Source: an uncultured Collinsella sp. (GTDB lineage Bacteria > Actinomycetota > Coriobacteriia > Coriobacteriales > Coriobacteriaceae). Taken from it: a DNA stretch of 5,195 nucleotides. Shown here in pieces: positions 1 to 5,017 of this stretch. The first letter of the stretch is position 1. The number at the start of each line of letters is the position of its first letter. Made by a program: the position numbers and the translations under genes. Location: NCBI GenBank assembly GCA_902496845.1, contig CABVCJ010000103.1, positions 1 through 5,195 on the forward strand. Direction: 5' to 3'. The notes beneath the pieces were generated by a model. The model was not told the origin of the DNA, did not search any database, and saw only the letters and a list, made by a program, of their open reading frames with translations.

Positions 1-1
1 T

Positions 2-568
2 GAGGCTTTTGCTCGTATGGTCTTTGCCTGGGAGCTGATGGATTTGGATCCGCGCGATGAGTGGGATCTGTCCGATGCGACGGTGGTGCTCGACGAAGTG
101 TGCCGCGCAGGCAACGCCGAGCGGACTCGAGCGCTTATGCAACGTGCCGGGCGTATTGTTTGCCGCAACCTGGGGCAGGTGGCGATGGCCCGCGAGCTGG
201 GCACGACGTTTGACGTGGCGGCGCCGGTGTTCTGCGCCAATCGGGCCACGCTTGCCTGGCTGCGCGGGCTTGGCGCGGGGTGGGTATACTTGCCTGCCGA
301 GTTGCTCAGCAATGATAGGGAGTGTATTGCCGAGCTGGCTGCTGAACCCGGCGTCTTGGGTCCGGTCGACACCGACCGTCCCGAGCTCATGGTGTGCGAG
401 CACTGCCTGCTGACCGCCGAGGGCGTCTGCGCCACCGATGCGACGGGGCAGGCCCGTTGCCGCGACTGCTTGCGTCGTCGGCAGGTGCGCTATCTGGTCG
501 AGCGTGACGGCACACGTCTGCCAGTTGCCATCGACGCGTGCGGCAGGACGAGGATTTTCCTGTCGTAG
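2..568 (+). CDS. U32 family peptidase-like protein, C-terminal part (5' end outside window)
   Basis: The frame is open to the left edge (five more codons precede the first ATG at 17), so this is the tail of a longer protein. About 188 residues are visible. Counting from the ATG at 17, residues 48-110 follow the pattern I associate with the C-terminal repeat of large U32 proteins: a VCRNLGQ..MARELG segment, then a Leu-rich stretch containing GAGWVYLPAELL. A CEHC motif follows (Cys127, Cys130), then Cys138 and a CRDC motif (Cys148, Cys151), and the end resembles the family's DR-G-x-x-FPV...C-R-T-x-I pattern. U32 members include collagenase-like proteins and RNA-hydroxylation factors (RlhA, TrhP), and several carry cysteine-ligated Fe-S clusters; whether these cysteines bind metal is inference. 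The protein is probably cytoplasmic, as no signal peptide or membrane segment is visible in this part. The exact substrate cannot be told. The family call is fairly good; subfamily is unknown. Confidence 0.7.
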   Translation, partial: EAFARMVFAWELMDLDPRDEWDLSDATVVLDEVCRAGNAERTRALMQRAGRIVCRNLGQVAMARELGTTFDVAAPVFCANRATLAWLRGLGAGWVYLPAELLSNDRECIAELAAEPGVLGPVDTDRPELMVCEHCLLTAEGVCATDATGQARCRDCLRRRQVRYLVERDGTRLPVAIDACGRTRIFLS

Positions 569-587
569 GTGCCGCGTCGCGTCAGTT

Positions 588-596
588 TGTTATCAT
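588..596 (+). promoter_or_regulatory. candidate extended -10 promoter for tyrS
   Basis: TGTTATCAT fits the extended -10 pattern TGnTATnAT, with hexamer TATCAT at 591-596. No convincing -35 lies 17 bases upstream, which is tolerated in extended -10 promoters. Transcription would start near 603, giving a leader of about 60 bases before tyrS. It lies just after the stop of the U32 gene, in an AT-richer patch of otherwise GC-rich DNA. Confidence 0.4.
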
Positions 597-616
597 AAGT
601 GAGTTTATGGACTTCC

Positions 617-643
617 AGCACCGCCGTTTTCGGCGAGGGTGCT
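617..643 (+). promoter_or_regulatory. stem-loop in the tyrS leader
   Basis: AGCACC (617-622) pairs with GGTGCT (638-643), and GCCG (623-626) pairs with CGGC (631-634) around a TTTT loop, leaving a three-base GAG bulge. No T run follows, so it is not a terminator. It sits between the promoter candidate and the ribosome binding site, which stays unpaired. It could stabilise the mRNA or bind a regulator; it may also be chance in GC-rich DNA. There is no T-box-like architecture in this leader. Confidence 0.3.
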
Positions 644-664
644 ATAGCAAAAGGAGGATACCCA

Positions 665-1876
665 ATGCTGTCTGTTGACGAGCAAATGCGTATCATCACC
701 TCGGGCGCCGCGCAGATCGTTCCCGAGGCCGACCTTCGCAAGAAGCTTGAGAAGGGCGAGCCCCTCAACATCAAGCTCGGCGTCGATCCCACCAGCCCCG
801 ACCTGCACCTGGGCCACGCCGTGCCGCTGCGCAAGATGCGTCAGTTCCAGGACCTGGGCCACAACGTCACCCTCATCATCGGCAACGGTACTGCGCTGAT
901 TGGCGACCCCTCGGGCAAGAATTCCACCCGTCCGCAGCTTTCGCAGGAGCAGATCGAGGCCAATGCCGAGACCTACGTGAGCCAGGCCATGAAGATCCTT
1001 GATCCCGAGAAGACCACCATCGTGCACAACGGCGACTGGATCTTGTCGATGGATCTGGCCGGCCTGCTGCAGGTGTGCTCCAAGTTCACCGTCGCCCGTA
1101 TTCTCGAGCGCGACGACTTTACCAAGCGCTACCAGTCCCAGACGCCGATCGCCCTGCATGAGTTCCTGTATCCCGTGATGCAGGCTTACGACTCCGTGCA
1201 GATCAAGGCCGACGTGGAAATGGGCGGCACCGATCAGCTCTTCAACCTGCTCGCCGGCCGTGAGCTCATGGAGAAGATGGGCATGGAGCCCCAGATCGCG
1301 CTCACCATGCCGTTGCTCGAGGGCACCGATGGCGTCCGTAAGATGTCCAAGTCCTACGGTAACTACATCGGCCTGACCGACGCGCCCAAGGATATGTTCG
1401 GCAAGACCATGTCCATCCCCGACGAGATGATCGGCAAGTACTACCGCCTGGCGAGCTCGCTCACCCCGGCCGAGGTCGACAAGATCGACGCTGCTCTGGC
1501 CGACGGCTCCGCCGATCCCTATGAGCTCAAGCGCGCTCTGGGCCGCGACCTGTGCGACACCTACCACGGCGCCGGTGCCGGCGACGAGGCTCAGGCCGAG
1601 TTCGACCGTGTGTTCAAGGAGGGCCAACTCGCCGACTTCCCCGAGAAGCATGTTGAGCTGACTGTTAACGACGAGGGCCAGATCTACCTCGCCGGCCTGC
1701 TCAAAGACCTGGGCCTTTCGGCCAGCGCCGGCCAGGCCCGTCGCGACATCGACGGCGGCGGCGTCAAGATCAACGGCAAGGCCGTGGCTCCCAAGAGCTA
1801 CAACATCGACCCCAGCGCCCTCAAGCTGGGCGACACCCTCTCCGTAGGCAAGCGCAAGGGCTTTAAGTTGGTCTAA
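665..1876 (+). CDS. tyrS: tyrosyl-tRNA synthetase (TyrZ-like type)
   Basis: This class I aminoacyl-tRNA synthetase charges tRNA-Tyr with tyrosine in the cytoplasm. The product is 403 residues, in the usual range (about 400). The class I signature HIGH appears as HLGH at 48-51 and KMSKS is intact at 226-230. The tyrosine pocket pattern Y-x3-Q-x2-D is present as Y169, Q173 and D176. GNGTALIGDPSGK (73-85) and MGGTDQLFNLLAGREL (186-201) fit the second bacterial TyrRS type rather than the E. coli TyrS type. An S4 RNA-binding domain spans roughly 340-403 with QARRDIDGGGVKING at 357-371. The start at 665 is chosen because AAAAGGAGG (649-657) lies seven bases upstream; an in-frame GTG at 599 lacks such a site and would fall at or before the predicted transcript start. 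Codon use is strongly biased to C- and G-ending codons, consistent with high expression. It has its own leader and terminator, so it is probably transcribed alone. Confidence 0.97.
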   Translation: MLSVDEQMRIITSGAAQIVPEADLRKKLEKGEPLNIKLGVDPTSPDLHLGHAVPLRKMRQFQDLGHNVTLIIGNGTALIGDPSGKNSTRPQLSQEQIEANAETYVSQAMKILDPEKTTIVHNGDWILSMDLAGLLQVCSKFTVARILERDDFTKRYQSQTPIALHEFLYPVMQAYDSVQIKADVEMGGTDQLFNLLAGRELMEKMGMEPQIALTMPLLEGTDGVRKMSKSYGNYIGLTDAPKDMFGKTMSIPDEMIGKYYRLASSLTPAEVDKIDAALADGSADPYELKRALGRDLCDTYHGAGAGDEAQAEFDRVFKEGQLADFPEKHVELTVNDEGQIYLAGLLKDLGLSASAGQARRDIDGGGVKINGKAVAPKSYNIDPSALKLGDTLSVGKRKGFKLV

Positions 1877-1903
1877 CGAGCAAGTTGACCTCACAAGTGC
1901 AAC

Positions 1904-1939
1904 AAGGCCGCAGCTGGGAATCCCGACTGCGGCCTTTTT
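1904..1939 (+). terminator. intrinsic terminator of tyrS
   Basis: GGCCGCAG (1906-1913) pairs perfectly with CTGCGGCC (1927-1934). The stem can extend inward through GGG (1916-1918) with CCC (1922-1924) and outward by two A-T pairs. Five T residues follow (1935-1939). It begins 27 bases after the tyrS stop, as expected for a Rho-independent terminator. Confidence 0.93.
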
Positions 1940-1941
1940 AG

Positions 1942-2028
1942 ATGATCCCTTGGGGACGGAGGAAAACGGATCACCGGGCCAAACCGACCCCCTCGGTGAT
2001 CCGTTTTCCTCCGTCCCCAAGGGATCAT
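1942..2028. repeat. perfect 35-bp inverted repeat with 17-nt spacer (REP/MITE-like palindrome)
   Basis: Bases 1942-1976 are the exact reverse complement of 1994-2028, with no mismatch over 35 pairs; the spacer is 1977-1993. Each arm carries the block GGGGACGGAGGAAAACGG on opposite strands (1952-1969 and its complement at 2001-2018). The element starts two bases after the T run of the tyrS terminator. Perfect long palindromes with GGGGAC cores between genes are, as I recall, dispersed in many copies in Coriobacteriia, and similar elements elsewhere are moved in trans by REP-associated Y1 transposases (RAYT). No transposase gene is in the window, so mobility is inference. As RNA it would form a very stable hairpin that could back up termination, although no T run follows it. 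Confidence 0.9.
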
Positions 2029-2079
2029 TTGGCAGTGCCGTTAAGCGGGGAGGCGTATCGCTGACCCATCGTTTGGGCA

Positions 2080-2085
2080 TACAAT
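2080..2085 (+). promoter_or_regulatory. candidate -10 element of the ade promoter
   Basis: TACAAT matches the TATAAT consensus at five of six positions. No clear -35 is seen at the right distance: a CTGACC at 2061-2066 is only 13 bases away. Transcription would begin near 2092, just before the terminator-like hairpin at 2098-2133. The call rests on the -10 match, and on the upstream terminator and palindrome making read-through from tyrS unlikely. Confidence 0.35.
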
Positions 2086-2097
2086 GGCTATTGGTTT

Positions 2098-2133
2098 GCT
2101 GCGGTGAAGGCCTGTCCGCTCCGCAGCTTTTTT
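2098..2133 (+). terminator. terminator-like hairpin in the ade leader (possible attenuator)
   Basis: GCTGCGG (2098-2104) pairs perfectly with CCGCAGC (2121-2127), followed directly by six T residues (2128-2133). The 16-base loop is long for an ordinary terminator. GCGG (2101-2104) can instead pair with CCGC at 2116-2119, so two structures compete for the same bases. It lies between the candidate promoter and the ade ribosome binding site (AAAGGAG, 2142-2148), where a terminator makes sense only as an attenuator or as the end of a very short RNA. I do not recognise a known riboswitch aptamer, and the purine riboswitch core is not visible. Confidence 0.6.
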
Positions 2134-2153
2134 CTACGGTTAAAGGAGTATGT

Positions 2154-3974
2154 ATGTCCGTTGAGGTCATGAGATCTGTGATCGAGGCCGCCGAGGGTCG
2201 TGTACCCGTTGACACGCTGTTTGCCAACGCACAGATTGTCGATGTGTACGGCCAGCGCGTGGCGCCCGGTAGCGTTGCCGTCAAGGATGGCGTGATCGTC
2301 GGTGTGCTCTACGACGGTCGCGACGATGCCGCCGGTACGTATGAGGCTGCCGAGGTCATCGATTGCCAGGGCCGCTATCTTGCCCCCGGTTTTATTGACG
2401 GACACTTGCATATCGAGTCTTCGAACATCCGCCCTGCCGAGTATGCGCGCATGGCGGCGACGCGCGGTACCACCACCGCTATTGCCGACAGCCACGAGAT
2501 CGCTAATGTTTCCGGCTTGGACGGCCTACGCTTTATGATCGAGGACGGTCGCCGCGCACCCATCTCCATCAAGTACATGATGCCCTCGTGCGTGCCCGCG
2601 CTGCCCGACGAGCAGGCCGGTGCCGTCATCACCGCTGCTGATATGCAGGCGTTTTTTGCCGAGCATCCGGCCGATGTCTTTGGCCTGGGCGAGATGATGA
2701 ACCTGCCGGGCGTCTTTATGGCCGATCCCGAGACCTGCGCTCGCATTGACGCTGCCAACCAGACGCCGTCCAAACAGGTGGACGGTCACGCCCCGCTCGT
2801 TGCCGGCAAGGATCTCAACGCCTATGCCGCGGCTGGCATTATCGCTGACCATGAGTCGACGATTCCCGAGGAGGCACTCGACAAGCTGTCCCGCGGCATG
2901 TACGTGATGCTGCGCGAAGGTACGTGCAGCCATGACCTGGCCAACATGTCGCCGATGCTGCTGGAGAATCCTGCCCGTGCCCGCCGTTGCTGCTTTGCGA
3001 CCGACGATCGCGCTCCTTCCGATGCGCTTGCGTCCGGCATGATCGACAACGCCTGCCGCGTGGCTATCGAGGCGGGCATCGACCCCGTGGTTGCCATTTC
3101 TATGGCGTCCCTGTCCACGGCTGAGGCGTTTGGCCTGGACCACGGTTGCCGCGACCCGCACGAGCTGCGTGGCGCCATCGCCCCGGGCAAGCGTGCCGAC
3201 CTGCTGGTACTCAACGACCTGACGTTTGCCACGGCTCCGCATCGCGTGTATGCCGCCGGTGCCCTGGTGGCGCAGGACGGTACCTTTGTGGGCGAGATTG
3301 CACCCGAGATGGCCGAGGTCGCAGCCCTTGCCGATGAGCTGCGCGCCTCCGTTAAGCTGCCGAAGCTTTCGCTCGACGTATTCGACTATGCCTTTAAGCC
3401 GGGCGAGGCCGTGATTGACGTGGTGCCGGGCAAGGCCATCACGGGCATGGTTCGTCCCGAGACTGACGAGGACTTGCGTCGCATTATGCTGATTGAGCGC
3501 CATGGCCGCGGCGTGTCGCTGCAGGCCGAGGGCGCCGACGGCGACGGCCCCGCTGGCCTGGGCCTGGTCGGTAAGCATATCGGTCGCGGCTGGGTGCGCG
3601 GTTTCACCATCACGGGTGGCGCCATTGCCTCCACGATCGGCCACGACTCGCACAACGTGTGCGTCGTGGGTGATAACGCTGCCGATATGATGGCTGCTGT
3701 TGAGGCTGTGGGCCAGGGTGGTCACGTGCTGGTGCGCAACGGCGAGGTCGTGGCGCGCATTCCGCTGGCGCTCGGCGGTCTGATGAGCGAAGGCACGGCC
3801 GAGGATGTCGCCGCGCAGCACGACGACTTTATGGTCAAGGCGCGCGCCATGGGCATCGAGCCGCCGCTCGACCCCATCATGGGCATCATCTTCCTGCCCC
3901 TGCCGGTCATCCCGACGCTCCGCATCCGCCCCGAGGGCATGTTCGACGTCACAACCTTCACCTACGCCGACTAG
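2154..3974 (+). CDS. ade: adenine deaminase
   Basis: The enzyme converts adenine to hypoxanthine and ammonia in cytoplasmic purine salvage. The product is 606 residues, slightly longer than typical Ade proteins (about 580-590). An amidohydrolase domain spans roughly 20-370: FIDGHLHIESS at 80-90 gives the HxH metal ligands His84 and His86, DSHEIANV at 112-119 gives His114, GLGEMMN at 177-183 gives Glu180, DGHAP gives His212, DHE gives His233, and TDDR at 283-286 gives the catalytic-type Asp284. A C-terminal adenine-deaminase domain spans roughly 400-606, including GHDSHN at 496-501. The family usually has DPHE where this protein has DSHE; the metal ligand itself is kept. The start at 2154 follows AAAGGAG (2142-2148) by five bases, and the similarity begins shortly after it; upstream in-frame starts would run through the palindrome. 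An overlapping ATG at 2150 is in another frame. The gene stands alone, with its own leader and possible attenuation. Confidence 0.95.
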   Translation: MSVEVMRSVIEAAEGRVPVDTLFANAQIVDVYGQRVAPGSVAVKDGVIVGVLYDGRDDAAGTYEAAEVIDCQGRYLAPGFIDGHLHIESSNIRPAEYARMAATRGTTTAIADSHEIANVSGLDGLRFMIEDGRRAPISIKYMMPSCVPALPDEQAGAVITAADMQAFFAEHPADVFGLGEMMNLPGVFMADPETCARIDAANQTPSKQVDGHAPLVAGKDLNAYAAAGIIADHESTIPEEALDKLSRGMYVMLREGTCSHDLANMSPMLLENPARARRCCFATDDRAPSDALASGMIDNACRVAIEAGIDPVVAISMASLSTAEAFGLDHGCRDPHELRGAIAPGKRADLLVLNDLTFATAPHRVYAAGALVAQDGTFVGEIAPEMAEVAALADELRASVKLPKLSLDVFDYAFKPGEAVIDVVPGKAITGMVRPETDEDLRRIMLIERHGRGVSLQAEGADGDGPAGLGLVGKHIGRGWVRGFTITGGAIASTIGHDSHNVCVVGDNAADMMAAVEAVGQGGHVLVRNGEVVARIPLALGGLMSEGTAEDVAAQHDDFMVKARAMGIEPPLDPIMGIIFLPLPVIPTLRIRPEGMFDVTTFTYAD

Positions 3975-4004
3975 TCATCGGGGACGTTCTTAAACGGCTA
4001 GTCG
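3968..4004. repeat. inverted repeat overlapping the ade stop, with GGGGACGTTC core
   Basis: CGACTAG (3968-3974), which contains the ade stop codon, is the reverse complement of CTAGTCG (3998-4004). The 23-base interior holds GGGGACGTTC at 3980-3989, the same ten bases found at 4986-4995 and sharing GGGGACG with 1952-1958. There is no T run after it, so a terminator role is doubtful. It is best read as a reduced relative of the element at 1942-2028, or as a remnant of one. Confidence 0.5.
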
Positions 4005-4028
4005 CCTGCGACACTCTTTGACGTGTTG

Positions 4029-4081
4029 CCTGGCGCTGCGAATGTGGGACCCCTGGCGCGCGTGAGCTATTTGCCAGGTCC
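4029..4081 (+). other. alternative-pairing stem-loop region between ade and the HAD gene
   Basis: The 206 bases from 3975 to 4180 contain no gene. Within them, GGACC (4047-4051) and TGGC (4054-4057) pair with GCCA (4073-4076) and GGTCC (4077-4081), leaving a two-base CC bulge and a 15-base loop. CCTGGCGC occurs twice, at 4029-4036 and 4052-4059, and the first copy could pair with GCCAGG (4073-4078) instead. A TTGACG at 4018-4023 is a fair -35 match but its -10 partner is poor. This may be part of a structured leader for the HAD gene; short pairings of this size also arise by chance in GC-rich DNA. Confidence 0.3.
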
Positions 4082-4112
4082 TTGTAACGTTTGCGTCCGC
4101 GGAGTCTTACCT

Positions 4113-4176
4113 GAGCTCCCTTTGGGTACGTTGGAATTGGATACACGTTCGATTCCAACAAGCCCGAAGGGAGCTT
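4113..4176 (+). promoter_or_regulatory. long hairpin sequestering the HAD gene's ribosome binding site
   Basis: AGCTCCCTTTGGG (4114-4126) pairs along its whole length with CCCGAAGGGAGCT (4163-4175), one pair being G-U; G-U pairs extend it at both ends. After a 2x2 internal loop, GTTGGAAT (4130-4137) pairs with ATTCCAAC (4152-4159), leaving a loop of about 12-14 bases. The arms total over 20 pairs. The 3' arm includes AAGGGAG (4167-4173), the Shine-Dalgarno of the gene starting at 4181, and the 5' arm CTCCCTTT mimics the anti-Shine-Dalgarno. TTTT follows the stem, so it could also act as a weak terminator. In either case the folded form should lower expression of the downstream gene. Confidence 0.7.
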
Positions 4177-4180
4177 TTCT

Positions 4181-4975
4181 ATGTTTAAACTGATTGCATC
4201 CGATATGGACGGCACGTTGCTTGACGAAAACAGCCAGGTGCCTCCCGAGACCTACGAACTGATTCTGGCGCTACACGAGCATGGTGTGCATTTCGCCGCA
4301 TCGTCAGGTCGTCGCTACGATCGCCTGTGCGAGTTCTTTGCGCCCGTTCGCGACAAGATGGACTTTGTCGCCGCTAACGGTGCCCAGGTCTACGCCGACG
4401 GCAAAATGGTAGACCGTGAGGTGTATTCGCACCTGGCGATTCGAAGGCTCGCCCAGGCTGTCGCGACGTTTCCCAATCTGCATCTTGCGCTTTTTGACCG
4501 AACCAAGTCCTTCCTGCTCGATGACGAGTGCAAGTTCGTGCGTGAGGTCGATAAGGACCTTCCCAATGCCGAGCGTATTTGGGAGCTGCCCGATCCCAGC
4601 GTAAATATCATCAAGGCGAGTATCTTTTGCGATGACGGTGTCGTTATGGACAGCGCCTACGTGCTACAGCGTGAACTTGGCCAGCTCTTTACTTTTGCGC
4701 CTTCGGGCAACGCGTGGATCGATGCCATGCAGCCCGGTGTGTCGAAGGCCTCGGGCATTGCACAGCTCGCGGAGCATTACGGCATTGGACGCGACGAGAT
4801 CATGGCGTTTGGCGACTCGATGAACGACTACGAGATCATTCGCTTTGTCGGCACGGGCTGCGCAATGGAAAACGCGCGCCCCGCGCTCAAAGCGGTTGCC
4901 GATCGCGTCGTAGGCTGTAACCGCGACCACGCTGTCCAGCAGGAACTCCGCCGTGTTCTGGAGAGCCTCGCCTAA
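4181..4975 (+). CDS. Cof-type HAD-IIB family phosphatase
   Basis: A complete 264-residue haloacid dehalogenase-superfamily hydrolase, normal for Cof/YidA-like enzymes (about 260-290). Motif I is DMDGT at 8-12 (nucleophile Asp8, general acid Asp10), motif II is SSGR at 41-44 (Ser42), motif III is Lys189 in GVSKASG, and motif IV is GDSMND at 211-216 with metal-binding Asp212 and Asp216. The region between motifs II and III, roughly 85-185, is the C2-type cap that sets substrate choice. Members dephosphorylate sugar phosphates, flavin or pyridoxal phosphates and similar small metabolites in the cytoplasm with Mg2+; the substrate here cannot be told. The ATG at 4181 lies seven bases after AAGGGAG (4167-4173), which is buried in a long hairpin, suggesting translational control. 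The gene runs convergently with another HAD gene of the same type. Confidence 0.92.
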   Translation: MFKLIASDMDGTLLDENSQVPPETYELILALHEHGVHFAASSGRRYDRLCEFFAPVRDKMDFVAANGAQVYADGKMVDREVYSHLAIRRLAQAVATFPNLHLALFDRTKSFLLDDECKFVREVDKDLPNAERIWELPDPSVNIIKASIFCDDGVVMDSAYVLQRELGQLFTFAPSGNAWIDAMQPGVSKASGIAQLAEHYGIGRDEIMAFGDSMNDYEIIRFVGTGCAMENARPALKAVADRVVGCNRDHAVQQELRRVLESLA

Positions 4976-4976
4976 T

Positions 4977-5007
4977 CCGGCAGATGGGGACGTTCCCTTT
5001 CTGCCGG
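4977..5007. terminator. hairpin between convergent HAD genes, containing GGGGACGTTC
   Basis: CCGGCAGA (4977-4984) pairs perfectly with TCTGCCGG (5000-5007). The stem can continue through a mismatch and a G-U pair into GGGA (4987-4990) with TCCC (4994-4997). It begins one base after the stop of the + strand HAD gene and ends ten bases before the stop of the - strand gene. No T run follows on either strand, so it may be a weak bidirectional terminator or a transcript-end stabiliser. It carries GGGGACGTTC (4986-4995), shared with 3980-3989. Confidence 0.55.
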
Positions 5008-5017
5008 GTTGCTGCTG

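Noticed and set aside
599..664. Earlier GTG start for tyrS at 599
   Set aside because: No Shine-Dalgarno precedes it, it overlaps the promoter candidate and leader stem-loop, and the extra residues do not belong to the TyrRS family.
1950..2153. Upstream in-frame extension of ade through the palindrome
   Set aside because: The extension would translate the 35-bp inverted repeat and the attenuator-like hairpin. It has no similarity to the family, and a good ribosome binding site stands directly before 2154.
605..2284. Long - strand open frame across tyrS and the following spacer
   Set aside because: It is the complement of a gene with all TyrRS motifs. Its translation is a low-complexity mix rich in Leu, Val, Gly and His with no family resemblance, which is typical of antisense frames in GC-rich DNA.
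2526..3821. Long - strand open frame inside ade
   Set aside because: It lies wholly antisense to a well-supported adenine deaminase, has no recognisable motif and no ribosome binding site that would decide a start.
4045..4051. TGGGACC resembling the TGGNACC core of a T-box
   Set aside because: The flanking T-box consensus, a specifier stem and an antiterminator are all missing, and the downstream gene is a phosphatase, not an amino-acid gene.
4148..4157. GTTCGATTCC resembling the T arm of a tRNA
   Set aside because: The bases needed for the 5-bp T stem do not pair, and there is no acceptor, D or anticodon arm; the segment belongs to the hairpin at 4113-4176.
3958..4215. Small - strand open frame across the ade-HAD spacer
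   Set aside because: It overlaps the ends of both + strand genes, has no recognisable motif and reads through strong hairpins; there is no sign of coding.
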